Assembly: GCA_013177945.1 (NCBI GenBank) | Contig: JABLXW010000008.1 | Coordinates: 124,001 to 188,000 of the forward strand | Source of the DNA: Bacillota bacterium | GTDB taxonomy: Bacteria > Bacillota > DSM-12270 > Thermacetogeniales > Thermacetogeniaceae | DNA: 64,000 bases | Direction of reading: 5' to 3' | Part shown: piece by piece, positions 9,691 to 19,683 of the stretch | Layout: every line of letters starts with the position of its first letter | How positions within the stretch are numbered: position 1 is the first letter of the stretch | Made by a program: the position numbers and the translations under genes | Notes under the pieces: generated by a model | Told to the model about the DNA's origin: nothing | What the model saw: the letters and a program-made list of their open reading frames with translations, nothing else | Database searches by the model: none

Positions 9691-12561
9691 TTAGCCGGGA
9701 ACGAGAGAGGCTGCCTTTCCGAGCACTTTTTGCAAATAGCGCCCTGTATAGGAGGCAGGGCATGCCGCAACCTCCTCGGGAGTTCCAACGGCTACCACCT
9801 CCCCCCCTCTTTCCCCCCCTTCGGGGCCGAGGTCGATGATGTAGTCGGCGGTCTTGATCACATCGAGGTTGTGCTCGATAACCACCACCGTGTTCCCCGC
9901 CTCCACGAGGCGATCGAGCACCAGGAGGAGCCGCCTGATGTCCTCTTTGTGCAGCCCCGTCGTCGGCTCGTCGAGGATGTAGAGGGTGCGCCCGTTGCTG
10001 CGCCGGGAAAGCTCGGCGGCCAGCTTCACCCGCTGCGCCTCTCCTCCGGAAAGGGTGGTGGCAGGCTGGCCGAGCTTGATGTAGCCCAGGCCCACGTCGT
10101 ACATGGTCTGGAGCTTGCGGCTGATTTTAGGAATGTGCTGGAAAAACTCCAGCGCCTCGCTGACGGTCATGTCCAGGACCTCGGCGATGTTTTTCCCCTT
10201 GTACTTCACTTCCAGGGTCTCCCGGTTGTAGCGCTTCCCCCTGCACTCCTCGCAGGGGACGTAGACATCCGGGAGGAAGTGCATCTCGATCTTGATGATC
10301 CCGTCCCCCCGGCAGGCTTCGCAGCGCCCGCCCCGCACGTTGAAGCTGAAGCGCCCGGGCCGGTAGCCCCGCATTCTGGATTCGGGGGTGAGGGAGAACA
10401 GCTCCCGGATCCCGTCAAAGGCCCCCGTGTAGGTCGCCGGGTTTGACCGGGGGGTCCGCCCGATGGGGGACTGGTCGATTTCGATCACCTTGTCCAGGTG
10501 CTCAACCCCGCGCAGCTCCCGAAAGGCTCCCGGGCGGGCGCGCGCCCCGTGCAGGCGCTGGGCGAGGGCCTTGTAGATGATCTCCTCCAGCAGGGTGCTC
10601 TTCCCGGAGCCGGAAACCCCCGTAATGCAGACAAAAAGCCCGAGCGGGATCCGGACGTCGATGTTCTTGAGATTGTACTCCCTTGCCCCGAGCACCTCCA
10701 GCCACCTGTCTCCGGGGCGGCGGCGCGCCCCGGGCACCGGGATCTCCCGGCGCCCGCTCAAATACTGGCCGGTGATCGATTCCGGCGCCTTTTTGATCTC
10801 CTCCAGCGTGCCCTGCGCCACGATCCGCCCCCCGTGCACCCCCGCCCCGGGCCCGATGTCGATGATCTCGTCGGCGCTCAGCATCATCTCCTCATCGTGC
10901 TCCACTACAATCAGGGTGTTGCCCAGGTCCCGCAGCTCCTTGAGGGTCTGGATGAGCCGCGTGTTGTCCCTCGGGTGGAGGCCGATGCTCGGTTCGTCAA
11001 GAATGTAGAGGACGCCCACCAGCCCCGACCCGATCTGGGTGGCAAGGCGGATCCGCTGCGCCTCACCCCCGGCAAGGGTCCCCGCAGGCCGGTCGAGGGT
11101 CAGGTAGTCGAGGCCGACGTTGACCAGGAAGCCCAGGCGGGCATCGATCTCTTTCAGCACCTGGCGCGCGATCTGCTCCTCGCGGGAGGTCAACCGGAGG
11201 CCCCTCAGGAACTCCCGCGCCTCCAGCACGGTCAACCGGGTCACCTCGTAGATGTTTTTCCCTCCAACGGTCACCGCAAGGCTTTCGGGCCGGAGCCGCG
11301 CCCCCTGGCAGGCAGGGCAGGGGCGTGAGGTCATGAACTCCGCAATCTCCTCCCGGACCTCCTCCGAGTCCGTTTCCTGGTAGCGGCGGGCAAGATAGCT
11401 CACAACCCCCTCAAAGGCCGCGTACCAGGTCTTCACCTGCCCGAAGTGATCCCGGTAGCGGAAGCGGATGCGCTCCGGAGTCCCGAAAAGAAGCGCCTCC
11501 TGGACCTGCTCCGGGAGGTCTTTAAAAGGCACATCCCAGGCCGCGCCGTAATGCTCCAGCACCGCCCGCACCAGCTGGGGGTAGTAGTGCTGGGGGGAGC
11601 GCGTCCAGGGAATTAAAGCCCCCTCCCGCACAGAACGCTCCCGGTCGACCACCAGTTCCGGGTCCACCTCAAGCCGGTAGCCCAGCCCCGAACAGGCGCG
11701 GCAGGCGCCGTAAGGGCTGTTGAAGGAAAAAAGGCGGGGGGTGAGCTCCGCCAGGCCGATCCCGCACTCCGGGCAGGCAAAATTCTGGCTGAAGACGAGC
11801 TCCTCGCTCCCCAGGATGTCGGCGATGACCGTGCCGCCGCCGAGCCCCAGGGCCGTTTCCAGGGAATCCGCCAGCCGGTGCTCCAGCCCGGGCCGCACCA
11901 CCAGGCGGTCAACCACCACCTCCAGGCTGTGCTTTTTGTTCCGGTCCAGGACGATCTCTTCATCCAGCTCCCGGATCTCCCCGTTCACCCGCACCCGGAC
12001 AAAGCCCTTTTTCTGGAGATCGGCAAGGACCTTCTGGTGCTCCCCCTTTTTGCCCCTGACGAGGGGCGCCAGAATCTGCACCCTCGTCCCTTCCGGGCAG
12101 GCCAGGATCTGGTCCACCATCTGGGAAACGGTCTGCTGCCGGACGGGGCGGCCGCACCGGGGGCAGTGCGGCTTCCCGATCCGGGCGAAGAGGAGGCGGA
12201 GGTAGTCGTAAATCTCGGTCACCGTTCCCACTGTAGAGCGGGGGTTCCGGCTCCCCGACTTCTGGTCGATGGAAATCGCGGGGGAAAGCCCCTCAATGTA
12301 GTCCACATCCGGTTTATCGGCAACACCGAGAAACTGGCGGGCGTAGGCGGAGAGGGACTCCACGTACCGCCGCTGCCCCTCGGCGTAGATGGTGTCAAAG
12401 GCCAGAGAGGACTTTCCGGAACCGGAAAGGCCGGTGATCACCACCAGCTTCCCCCGGGGAATCTCGACGTCGATGTTTTTCAGGTTGTGGACGCGCGCCC
12501 CCCGGACGATAATCTTATCCCGCCCCGGGACGCGGGCCTCTTTTTCCGACTGCCGGTGCAT
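9691..12561 (-). CDS. uvrA: Excinuclease ABC subunit A
   Basis: UvrA is the damage-recognition ATPase dimer of nucleotide excision repair. Two ABC modules are seen: Walker A GLSGSGKS near residue 44 and GVSGSGKS near residue 650, and two signature/Walker B blocks ([18 protein letters not shown] with [12 protein letters not shown], and [16 protein letters not shown] with [14 protein letters not shown]). Zinc-finger cysteines appear in CPRCGRP, CPECG and CEACRGDG. Length 956 is normal. The ATG at 12561 has AGGAGAGGA right upstream, which makes it overlap the uvrB 3' end by 82 bases. Only the repair genes lie on this stretch. Confidence 0.97.
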   Translation of the reverse strand: MHRQSEKEARVPGRDKIIVRGARVHNLKNIDVEIPRGKLVVITGLSGSGKSSLAFDTIYAEGQRRYVESLSAYARQFLGVADKPDVDYIEGLSPAISIDQKSGSRNPRSTVGTVTEIYDYLRLLFARIGKPHCPRCGRPVRQQTVSQMVDQILACPEGTRVQILAPLVRGKKGEHQKVLADLQKKGFVRVRVNGEIRELDEEIVLDRNKKHSLEVVVDRLVVRPGLEHRLADSLETALGLGGGTVIADILGSEELVFSQNFACPECGIGLAELTPRLFSFNSPYGACRACSGLGYRLEVDPELVVDRERSVREGALIPWTRSPQHYYPQLVRAVLEHYGAAWDVPFKDLPEQVQEALLFGTPERIRFRYRDHFGQVKTWYAAFEGVVSYLARRYQETDSEEVREEIAEFMTSRPCPACQGARLRPESLAVTVGGKNIYEVTRLTVLEAREFLRGLRLTSREEQIARQVLKEIDARLGFLVNVGLDYLTLDRPAGTLAGGEAQRIRLATQIGSGLVGVLYILDEPSIGLHPRDNTRLIQTLKELRDLGNTLIVVEHDEEMMLSADEIIDIGPGAGVHGGRIVAQGTLEEIKKAPESITGQYLSGRREIPVPGARRRPGDRWLEVLGAREYNLKNIDVRIPLGLFVCITGVSGSGKSTLLEEIIYKALAQRLHGARARPGAFRELRGVEHLDKVIEIDQSPIGRTPRSNPATYTGAFDGIRELFSLTPESRMRGYRPGRFSFNVRGGRCEACRGDGIIKIEMHFLPDVYVPCEECRGKRYNRETLEVKYKGKNIAEVLDMTVSEALEFFQHIPKISRKLQTMYDVGLGYIKLGQPATTLSGGEAQRVKLAAELSRRSNGRTLYILDEPTTGLHKEDIRRLLLVLDRLVEAGNTVVVIEHNLDVIKTADYIIDLGPEGGERGGEVVAVGTPEEVAACPASYTGRYLQKVLGKAASLVPG

Positions 12562-14618
12562 TCCTCTCCTAGCTGCCTCCCTGTGGGTACCAGATCTTCC
12601 GGGGCCCTTTCGCCGCGGGCACGCGTCCGGGCCACCAGTTCCTTCCGCAGTTCAATGATGAGATCCCGCACTTCGGCAGCCCGCTCGAAGGCGAGCTCGC
12701 GGGCCGCCTGGCGCATCTCCTGCTCGAGCCGGGCGATCAGCTTTTCGATCTCCTTCCTCCCAAGCTGCTTCAGGCTCTTCCCCGTGCCGTAAGGCGCCTT
12801 CTCCTCGGCCACCCCAACGGGAAGGGTGATCTCGATGATCCCCCGGACCGCCTTTTCAACACTGCGGGGGGTAATCCCGTGCCGCCGGTTGTACTCCATC
12901 TGGATGCGGCGCCTCCGGTTGGTCTCATCCAGCGCCCGCTGCATCGATTCGGTGACGGTGTCGGCGTACATGATCACCTTGCCCTCCACGTTCCGGGCGG
13001 CCCGCCCGATGGTCTGAATCAGCGACCGCTCCGACCGGAGGAAGCCCTCCCTGTCGGCATCCAGGATTGCAACCAGAGCGACCTCCGGGAGGTCGAGCCC
13101 CTCCCGCAGGAGGTTGATCCCCACCAGAACGTCGAAGACCCCCAGGCGGAGGTCGCGCAAAATCTCCATCCGCTCCAGGGCGTTGATCTCCGAGTGGAGG
13201 TAGCGCACCCTGATCCCCAGGTCGCGCAGGTAGTCGGTCAGGTCCTCGGCCATCTTCTTCGTGAGGGTGGTGACAAGAACGCGCTGCCTCTTCTCGACCC
13301 GGAGCCGGATCTCCTCCACCAGGTCGTCCACCTGGCCGCGGGCCGGCCGGACCTCCACTTCGGGGTCCACAAGGCCGGTCGGGCGGACGATCTGCTCCAC
13401 CACCTGGGCGCTCTGCTCCAGCTCGTAGGGCCCCGGGGTGGCCGAAACGAAGATCACCTGCGGTACCTTCGCAATGAACTCCTCAAAGCACAGGGGCCGG
13501 TTGTCCAGCGCCGAAGGGAGCCGGAAGCCGTAGTCCACGAGGGTCTTCTTCCTGGAGTAGTCCCCCTCGTACATCCCGTGGAGCTGGGGAACCGTAATGT
13601 GCGACTCGTCGATCACCACAAGGAAATCCCGCGGAAAGAAATCGAGCAGGCAGTAGGGGGGCTCCCCGGGCCGGCGCCCTGTCAGGTGCCGGGAGTAGTT
13701 TTCGATCCCCTTGCAGGTTCCGACCTCCCGCATCATTTCGAGATCGAAGCGGGTGCGCTGCTCCAGGCGCTGCGCCTCCAGGAGCTTCCCTGCGGCGCGC
13801 AGCTCCGCCAGGCGCTCCTCCAGCTCCGCCTCAATGGCGGCAAGCGCCCGCTCCATCCGCTCCCGCGGCGTCACGTAATGGGAGGCCGGGAAAACCGCTG
13901 CGTGCAGGCGGCGCGCCAGCACCTCGCCGGTGAGGGTGTCGATTTCCAGGATGCGGTCGATCTCGTCACCGAAGAACTCCACCCGGAGCGCCTTTTCGCT
14001 GAAGGAGGCGGGGAAGATCTCCACCACATCCCCCCGCACCCGGAACCGGCCGCGCGTGAACTCGTAGTCGTTCCGCGTGTAGTGGATGTTGATGAGCCGG
14101 GCGAGGACCTCGTCCCGGTCGATCCGCATCCCCTGGCGCAGGGAAACCATCATGTCCCGGTAGTCGGCAGGGCAGCCCAGGCCGTAGATGCAGGAGACGC
14201 TGGCCACAATAATCACGTCGTCCCGTTCGAAGAGGGCTGCTGTGGCCGAGTGCCGGAGTTTATCGATTTCCTCGTTCAGCGAGGAGTCCTTTTCGATGTA
14301 AGTATCGGTCTGGGGCACGTAGGCCTCGGGCTGGTAATAATCGTAGTAGCTCACAAAATATTCCACCGCGTGGTCGGGAAAAAACTCCCGGAACTCGCCG
14401 CACAGCTGGGCGGCAAGGGTCTTGTTGGGAGCGATCACCAGCACCGGCTTCTGGACCTCCTGGATCACCCCGGCGACGGTGAAGGTCTTCCCCGACCCGG
14501 TGACCCCCAGCAGGGTCTGGTAGCGCAGCCCGGCGCGGATCCCCTCGCTGAGCCGGGCAATCGCCCGGGGCTGGTCCCCGGTGGGGGCAAAGGGTGCCCG
14601 GAGCCGAAATCTGCTCAT
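12480..14618 (-). CDS. uvrB: Excinuclease ABC subunit B
   Basis: UvrB is the helicase-like subunit that verifies damage and recruits UvrC. Walker A is GVTGSGKT near residue 38, the beta-hairpin segment [15 protein letters not shown] follows, the DESH motif is intact, and the C-terminal UVR motif reads [14 protein letters not shown]. The ATG at 14618 is chosen for the AGGAGAAGG 6-8 bases upstream; 28 extra upstream codons in the open frame span a terminator hairpin and are rejected. The 712-residue product has about 40 residues beyond the UVR motif, rich in Arg/Gly/Ser, encoded over the uvrA start. Its own promoter and a terminator lie upstream. Confidence 0.96.
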   Translation of the reverse strand: MSRFRLRAPFAPTGDQPRAIARLSEGIRAGLRYQTLLGVTGSGKTFTVAGVIQEVQKPVLVIAPNKTLAAQLCGEFREFFPDHAVEYFVSYYDYYQPEAYVPQTDTYIEKDSSLNEEIDKLRHSATAALFERDDVIIVASVSCIYGLGCPADYRDMMVSLRQGMRIDRDEVLARLINIHYTRNDYEFTRGRFRVRGDVVEIFPASFSEKALRVEFFGDEIDRILEIDTLTGEVLARRLHAAVFPASHYVTPRERMERALAAIEAELEERLAELRAAGKLLEAQRLEQRTRFDLEMMREVGTCKGIENYSRHLTGRRPGEPPYCLLDFFPRDFLVVIDESHITVPQLHGMYEGDYSRKKTLVDYGFRLPSALDNRPLCFEEFIAKVPQVIFVSATPGPYELEQSAQVVEQIVRPTGLVDPEVEVRPARGQVDDLVEEIRLRVEKRQRVLVTTLTKKMAEDLTDYLRDLGIRVRYLHSEINALERMEILRDLRLGVFDVLVGINLLREGLDLPEVALVAILDADREGFLRSERSLIQTIGRAARNVEGKVIMYADTVTESMQRALDETNRRRRIQMEYNRRHGITPRSVEKAVRGIIEITLPVGVAEEKAPYGTGKSLKQLGRKEIEKLIARLEQEMRQAARELAFERAAEVRDLIIELRKELVARTRARGERAPEDLVPTGRQLGEECTGSRKKRPASRGGIRLSSGGRASTT

Positions 14619-14649
14619 AAAAAAACACCTTCTCCTGAAGTGATAAAAA

Positions 14650-14676
14650 AATCCGGGTTTCTGTTCACCCCGGATT
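14650..14676 (-). terminator. Intrinsic terminator ahead of uvrB
   Basis: On the minus strand an 8-bp stem (AATCCGGG / CCCGGATT) with an 11-base loop is followed at once by a run of seven T. It sits between the P-loop gene that ends at 14879 and uvrB, so it should stop transcription entering from upstream. The -10 hexamer of a candidate uvrB promoter overlaps its 5' arm. Confidence 0.75.
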
Positions 14677-14704
14677 ATACCACAAAATCGAAGGCGCGTC
14701 ACAA
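14674..14704 (-). promoter_or_regulatory. Candidate sigma-A promoter of uvrB
   Basis: The minus strand reads TTGTGA, 19 bases, TATAAT. The -10 is perfect, the -35 matches 4 of 6 and the spacer is longer than ideal. Because the TATAAT overlaps the 5' arm of the terminator hairpin, a transcript from here would not contain the full hairpin and could read through to uvrB. No LexA-type palindrome was seen. Confidence 0.45.
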
Positions 14705-14878
14705 TCCCTCCCCCTTAGGTTCACCTGCCAGATGCCCCGGGCGGGCGAAGCCTGTGCCGGAGGCATCGCGGCCCGGATGCGCCCTGTTTCCTGCAGAGGG
14801 CTGTTCGATTTCTTCCTGGTGCCCTGCCTTTCCCCTGCAAACAAACAATCGTCCTCGAGTGAAACCACCCCGGGAGCC

Positions 14879-15949
14879 TCAGTGAAAGCCGCCGGGGGTC
14901 TGGGAGCAGGAGGCTTCCCGCAGCAGCCGGGAGATGAAAGCCGCAACTGCCTCTCCTGAAGGTGGCGCTTCAATCTGCTCCTCCTCCTGCTGCTCCTGCT
15001 GCGCCTTTCTCACAGCCTGCGCCGCTGCGGCAAGGAGGAAGGAAAGCTCCACCTCTGCCTGTTCCGCTTCCGTCCCTGGAGTTTCGGAGCGGCCCCCGCC
15101 CTCGCCCCCGGGACGCAAGCAACCCGTAAGATCCCAGGTGGTGTCGCCGGGTAAAGGAGAGGGATGATACCCGCCCGTCCCGTCAATAACCGCCGTGGAA
15201 ATTTCCGGAAAGATCAGCATCACCGGGTCTCCGGGGTTGAGGTAAGAATGGTAAACCTCTGCCCTGTAGTGGCGGCTTAAAGCATGGTTCAAGATCTCCT
15301 GGATCACCAGGCTTCCCGTCCCCGGAGCACCCTTGATGAGATAGCGCTTCCGGCAGGCGGCAGAAAGGAAGGAGATGAAATCCACAGGTCCCTCGGGGGC
15401 AATGGTATCGACGAAAAAGTGTTTGAGCTGGGAGGACTTGGGGAAAATTTCCTGCGCCCAGTTCGCGGCCCGGATTTTAACCGCTTCCTCATCCAACCGC
15501 TTCCGGTAATGCGCACAAACCCGCGCCCAGGCCTCCCCGGCTTCCCGCAGGAGTTCAGCTACCTGGAGGCGGGCCTGCCGGGCTGCCTCCCCGTCCCTCT
15601 CCTGCAGCGAAGTACGCTCCGGCAGAGATATTTCCATTACTTTAGGTGCAAGCCCAGAGCCGCCCCTGTTCAAACCGAAAGGCAGACCGTCCAGGACGGC
15701 CGCTCCTAGAGAACGCACCACAACACCCTCCAGGGTCATGTGGTCCTCGGGTTTGTGAAAATACTCCACCTGATACCCCCGGTCCGCCAGGGCAAGCCCC
15801 AGCAAACGCAAAAACAAACTCTTTCCCGCCGGGGAGGAACCCTTCAACAGATAGACGTATTTCAGATCCTGGAGGATTTCGTCCCAGTAAGAAAAAAACC
15901 CCCGGCTCGTTAAAGAACTTGCAAAAACATGTTTATTTCGAACCTGCAT
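14879..15949 (-). CDS. Tandem P-loop ATPase-like protein (PRK06851 type)
   Basis: The product (356 residues from the ATG at 15949) has an intact Walker A GSSPAGKS near residue 35 and, about 200 residues on, a second related loop GAPGTGS that has lost the lysine. This tandem P-loop layout, and the N-terminal pattern SRGFFSYWDEIL, recall a Firmicute family of predicted ATPases filed as PRK06851; its function is unknown. The C-terminal 60 residues are Gln/Glu-rich and low in complexity. A GTG at 15988 is an alternative start. The gene stands alone between the terminator before uvrB and the MinJ-like gene. Confidence 0.55.
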   Translation of the reverse strand: MQVRNKHVFASSLTSRGFFSYWDEILQDLKYVYLLKGSSPAGKSLFLRLLGLALADRGYQVEYFHKPEDHMTLEGVVVRSLGAAVLDGLPFGLNRGGSGLAPKVMEISLPERTSLQERDGEAARQARLQVAELLREAGEAWARVCAHYRKRLDEEAVKIRAANWAQEIFPKSSQLKHFFVDTIAPEGPVDFISFLSAACRKRYLIKGAPGTGSLVIQEILNHALSRHYRAEVYHSYLNPGDPVMLIFPEISTAVIDGTGGYHPSPLPGDTTWDLTGCLRPGGEGGGRSETPGTEAEQAEVELSFLLAAAAQAVRKAQQEQQEEEQIEAPPSGEAVAAFISRLLREASCSQTPGGFH

Positions 15950-16088
15950 TTTCAAGCCTACCCGGTTCTGCCGGATAGGGACCTCCACCCCCTGTGCAAA
16001 AGTTTCCTGCTCCCGAAGCCTGCTTGATATTAATAAATTATTACACGGGGGAGAAAGTTGTGACTTGCCTGTCGGAAAAGAAAAAAAG

Positions 16089-17336
16089 TCAAAAGCTGGA
16101 TCGGGAGCGGAAAAGGCGCCGCACGAGGTTTTTCAGGGGGCTGGCCATTGTGTAATCAACATTGGGGGAATCACCCGGCTCGGGAACGGGGATTACCCCG
16201 AGAGGCTCCCCCTCCTCCCGCAGGACGCGAGCCTGCCGGAGGGGCCCTTCCGGTGCAGCAAACTCCATTAAAAAGCGGGAACTCGCAAGGCCAAGCGCGG
16301 ACAGAAGTTCGGCGCGGGAATTAACTTCTAACCCCTCGACCCGCAGGATGACATCACCGGCGCGGAGGCCCGCCCTGGCGGCCGGAGAACCCTTAACCAC
16401 ATCCAAAACCATCACCCCGCGGGGGGGAGGAACGAACCTGGGCTTCCCCTGGAACTCGGCGCGCCGCCCCAGGTAAATCACCATTTCGTGGCCCAGGGGA
16501 GCGAAGAGAGCGGGAAGGACCGCCCACCGGGAAAAACGGGAGGCAAGCACCGCAAGACCGAGCAGGACCAGGCTGAAGAGGGCGAGGTTAAAGGCGGACC
16601 GCTTTGCCTTCTCCCGCGGCAGACAGGTAATCGCCAGCTCCCCGTACCCCAAAGCCGCCACAACAGGCAGAATGCTATAAATAATTTCCCTTTTTTCCAG
16701 TTCCCCCCAGGGGCGGATCAGCGGCCACCAATCGGGCATCTTAATAATGTCCCCCGGCACCTGGTGGGGAATCCCGGTCAGGATGGTCATCACGGCAAGG
16801 GGAATCGGCCAGAATTTTTGCAGATTAAAAGCCCCCACAACCCGCCCCAAACGGCTGCGGACGTAGACGGGGAGGGGGTCGAAATGACCGCTCGTGAGGA
16901 TGAGAACGCTCTCCACCAGATGCAGAACGGCAACCAGACCCATCAAGGCGGGAATGTTCACCCTGGGGTAGCCTGTCACGAGGGAAAAGAGGGCAAGGAT
17001 CCCGCCTGCGTAGGAAAAGCACAGAAAACGGGGGCTGATCAGCATTAAAGCAACGGCCAGCAGCCAGAGATATCCGATCCCCAGCCCGTTGATGGAAATT
17101 CCGAACAGCACCATCAGGCAGCTCCCGACCAGCCCCCCGAGAACTCCGTAGCCCAGCGCCGCCCCCGCGACCCTGAGGGGAGAATCCCGGAAGCCAAAGA
17201 GAGCCTCCTTCGTTCTCAGCATCCGCTGGTACTGGAACCAGACCAGAAGAACCACAAGCCAGAAAAAGGGTTCGCCGAGCACCCGCAGAAACACCAGGCC
17301 GACAAGCGGTAAAACTTCACGCCAGGGAAAATCCAT
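16089..17336 (-). CDS. MinJ/YvjD-like polytopic PDZ membrane protein
   Basis: The 415-residue protein has about eight hydrophobic segments over its first 260 residues, then a cytoplasmic PDZ domain with VVKGSPAARAGLRAGDVILR near residue 310. In Bacillus subtilis MinJ (YvjD), which has the same plan and lies beside the protease gene ctpB, bridges DivIVA and MinD to place the division septum. Here too the gene is next to a ctp gene, with 12 bases between. A role in division-site or pole organisation is therefore likely but inferred. No catalytic motif is visible. Confidence 0.65.
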   Translation of the reverse strand: MDFPWREVLPLVGLVFLRVLGEPFFWLVVLLVWFQYQRMLRTKEALFGFRDSPLRVAGAALGYGVLGGLVGSCLMVLFGISINGLGIGYLWLLAVALMLISPRFLCFSYAGGILALFSLVTGYPRVNIPALMGLVAVLHLVESVLILTSGHFDPLPVYVRSRLGRVVGAFNLQKFWPIPLAVMTILTGIPHQVPGDIIKMPDWWPLIRPWGELEKREIIYSILPVVAALGYGELAITCLPREKAKRSAFNLALFSLVLLGLAVLASRFSRWAVLPALFAPLGHEMVIYLGRRAEFQGKPRFVPPPRGVMVLDVVKGSPAARAGLRAGDVILRVEGLEVNSRAELLSALGLASSRFLMEFAAPEGPLRQARVLREEGEPLGVIPVPEPGDSPNVDYTMASPLKNLVRRLFRSRSSF

Positions 17337-17348
17337 CAGCGCCGCCTC

Positions 17349-18530
17349 CTAAGCCACCTTTTCTTCGTTCTGCCGGAGGCGGTCCTCCAGGATCCGGACA
17401 GCCTCTTCCAGCTGAAGGTCCTTTCCTGCACCATCGGGCTGTTTCACAAGGACATCAGGTTCGATCCCCCTGTTGTGGATGTTCTTCCCCTTGGGGGTCA
17501 GGTATTTGTCGGTCGTCAACTTCACGCCCACTTTCGAATCCAGGTTAAAAACGGTCTGGACAAGGCCCTTTCCGAAGGTGGGGGTTCCCACCAGGATTCC
17601 GCTTCCCGTGTCCTTAATCGCCCCCGCAACAATCTCCGAAGCACTGGCGCTCCCTTCGTTGACAAGCACCACGAGGGGCACCTTCACCTGCTTTCCGGTC
17701 CGGGGGGACTGCCAGACCTCCTCCGCTCCCCCCCGGTGCACGATGCGGACCACCGGCCCCCTGGGGATAAAGTAGCCGGCCAGCTCCACGGCGGCCTGGA
17801 GGTCGCCGCCGGGATTTCCCCGCAGATCGAGGATCAGCCCCCGGCAGCCCCCGGCCTCGAGGGCGGCAAGGGCCTCCTTCAACTGAGCAATCGTGCTCGT
17901 CCGGTTGAAGTGCATCACCTGCAGGTAGCCGATCCCCGGGTGCCCGGAAAGCATCCTGCCGGTTACGGAAGGCACGGAAATCTGCTCGCGCACCAGTTCA
18001 AAATTCAAAAACCGGTTGTTCGCTTTCCGCCAGATCTTGAGGGAAACGCGGGTGCCGGGTTTTCCCCGCAAAAGCTTTGCGGCCTCTACGAGAGAAAGCT
18101 GTGCTGCTTCTTTTCCGTTGATCTGGACAATCCGGTCCCCGCTCTTGATCCCGGCGCGGGCAGCAGGCGTCCCGGGCAGAGGAGAAACAACCACAAGCTG
18201 CTTCTCCTGGTCGAGATCGATTTCCACACCGATCCCCCCGAAAGACCCCTCGATCTGGAGGTTCAATTCCCTGAAGGCGTCCTGATTCAGGTAAACGGAG
18301 TAGGGATCGCCCAGAGCATCCACCATCCCCTGGATCGCACCCTCGACTAAGGTGGCGGTGCTCACTCTGTCGAGGTACTGGGTCTTGATCAGGACGTAAG
18401 TTTTGATAAATTTCAAGAGGTTATTTTTGCTCGCCCATAGAAAAAGGCCCCCTAACCCGGACCCCAGCAAGCAAAGCAGAACGACGGCAACCGCGGTAAT
18501 TTTGAGAAAACGCTGCTTCAGCCTGTCCAC
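17349..18530 (-). CDS. ctpA: S41 carboxy-terminal processing protease
   Basis: The 393-residue protein has one N-terminal membrane anchor (residues 10-33), a PDZ domain (SPLPGTPAARAGIKSGDRI) and an S41 protease domain. The catalytic Ser is in VNEGSASASEIVAGA and the general-base Lys in TFGKGLVQT, as in CtpB. It acts outside the membrane on exported substrates; CtpB in B. subtilis cleaves SpoIVFA in the sporulation sigma-K checkpoint. The GTG start lies inside the AGGAGG ribosome site, so the true start may be a few codons downstream (a CTG at the right spacing). It forms an operon with the MinJ-like gene; the adjacent island separates it from the M23-ftsX-ftsE genes. Confidence 0.9.
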   Translation of the reverse strand: MDRLKQRFLKITAVAVVLLCLLGSGLGGLFLWASKNNLLKFIKTYVLIKTQYLDRVSTATLVEGAIQGMVDALGDPYSVYLNQDAFRELNLQIEGSFGGIGVEIDLDQEKQLVVVSPLPGTPAARAGIKSGDRIVQINGKEAAQLSLVEAAKLLRGKPGTRVSLKIWRKANNRFLNFELVREQISVPSVTGRMLSGHPGIGYLQVMHFNRTSTIAQLKEALAALEAGGCRGLILDLRGNPGGDLQAAVELAGYFIPRGPVVRIVHRGGAEEVWQSPRTGKQVKVPLVVLVNEGSASASEIVAGAIKDTGSGILVGTPTFGKGLVQTVFNLDSKVGVKLTTDKYLTPKGKNIHNRGIEPDVLVKQPDGAGKDLQLEEAVRILEDRLRQNEEKVA

Positions 18531-18575
18531 CTCCTAAAAGTTCCCCTTCCTGCTATTCCCACTATATGAATAATC

Positions 18576-19122
18576 CTACACGATTATTAGCGATTTGAAA
18601 ACCCTTATTTTATTCGCCCCCTTGCCGTACCTGACCACCAGCTTCCCCCGCCGCTCCCCCAGGTCCAGGTCGGCCACCCGCAGGGAGCAGACCTCAGAAA
18701 CCCGCAGGCCGCAGGAGAGCAGGAGCCGGACCAGGGCAGTGTCCCTGGGGTTTCCTTCCTTTTCAGCTCCCGCAGAAGACGGTTGACCTCAGCCCTTCGA
18801 GGGCCTCGGGGGCCTTTCGGGCCTGCGGGACGTGGGGGAAGTCCGGCAACCGCGGGGCCCGCCCTTCACTCGCGCACCATCTTAACCACGCCCTAACCGC
18901 CTTAAGTTTTCTGTTGACGGCGTTCGGCTTCAGCTTCCTCACGCCCCGGAGCCAGCTCTGATATTCCTGCAGGTCAATACTCGTAACCCTCTCGGGTAAG
19001 GCGTCTTCCCCCGCTGCCCCCCGGAACCACGAGAAGAAGGCAAGGACATTGCAGCGGTAGCCCGAAACGGTGTGGGGGGAGGCCCCCTGCTCGGCCAAGT
19101 GTCCCAGGTAGACCTCCAGCAC
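18576..19122 (-). pseudogene. Decayed tyrosine recombinase (XerC/D-like)
   Basis: Three reading frames together spell a phage-type integrase. Frame 1 gives the core-binding domain from LEVYLGHLAEQGASPHTVSGY to ARKAPEALEGL. A shift then continues EVNRLLRELKRKETPG. A second shift gives RDTALVRLLLSCGLRVSEV with the first catalytic Arg, then LRVADLDLGERRGK. The reading stops at TAG (18576-18578), before the H-x-x-R and Tyr motifs, so the gene is inactive twice over. It lies directly downstream of the ctp promoter region, beside the restriction genes, and is a likely relic of how the island arrived. Confidence 0.8.
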
Positions 19123-19149
19123 GTTTTCCGGGGTTCAATTATTGTCTTG

Positions 19150-19683
19150 ATGTGTTGTTTTTATAAAGACCTGTCATACCACAAAAAGGACTTTGTTGTC
19201 CCCTGGCGAAAACTTTTTAAAACTCTTGAAAGGGGTGTTTTTTTATTGGTTCCTGGTGGAAGAGGCACACGAACGGGGCAACACTGGGAAACCGTAATAA
19301 AACCGGTTCTTGAAATTCATTATCCGGGCAGGTTCGCTCTACAGGTACCTGTCGGTCAGCAACTTTTTGGCGGGATTTACAAGGCCGACGCGCTCATTCG
19401 CGACCCTTCCGGTGATGTAATTATCAGTGCCAAATGGCAGCAAGTGCGTGGAACGGCTGAACAGAAAATCCTCTACGATATCGCTAGTCTGCTAAAAATT
19501 ATCCGAGAAGCAAATGGACGTTATCGAAAGGCTTACATAGTGTTGGGGGGAATCGGTTTTTCAAACAACGCCAGAAATTTTCTCTTGGAGCAAGGACATA
19601 AAGACTTATTTACCAACGGCCACCTGGTAGAAGTAATTACCATTGACGAGTTTCTTGCGCATGCTAATACCGGAAATCTATGA
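19150..19683 (+). CDS. Type II restriction endonuclease, PD-(D/E)XK type (predicted)
   Basis: The 177-residue product, read from the ATG at 19150, has a candidate PD-(D/E)XK core: KADALIRDPSGDVIISAKWQQ, where the Asp and the S-A-K tripeptide fit the two metal-binding strands. A glycine-rich GRGTRTGQHWE lies near the start. The gene is the convergent partner of an adenine methyltransferase gene, overlapping it by 6 bases at the 3' ends, the layout of a type II restriction-modification system. The lower G+C than its neighbours suggests transfer. The recognition site cannot be told. No good ribosome site is seen, so the start is uncertain. Confidence 0.7.
   Translation: MCCFYKDLSYHKKDFVVPWRKLFKTLERGVFLLVPGGRGTRTGQHWETVIKPVLEIHYPGRFALQVPVGQQLFGGIYKADALIRDPSGDVIISAKWQQVRGTAEQKILYDIASLLKIIREANGRYRKAYIVLGGIGFSNNARNFLLEQGHKDLFTNGHLVEVITIDEFLAHANTGNL

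Noticed and set aside
14619-14720. LexA/SOS operator before uvrB
   Set aside because: No GAAC-N4-GTTC palindrome; GAACAG near the hairpin lacks a partner.
12879-14885. 668-codon open frame on the plus strand opposite uvrB
   Set aside because: Shadow of uvrB for the same reason; composition rich in Pro, His and Val with no recognisable domain.
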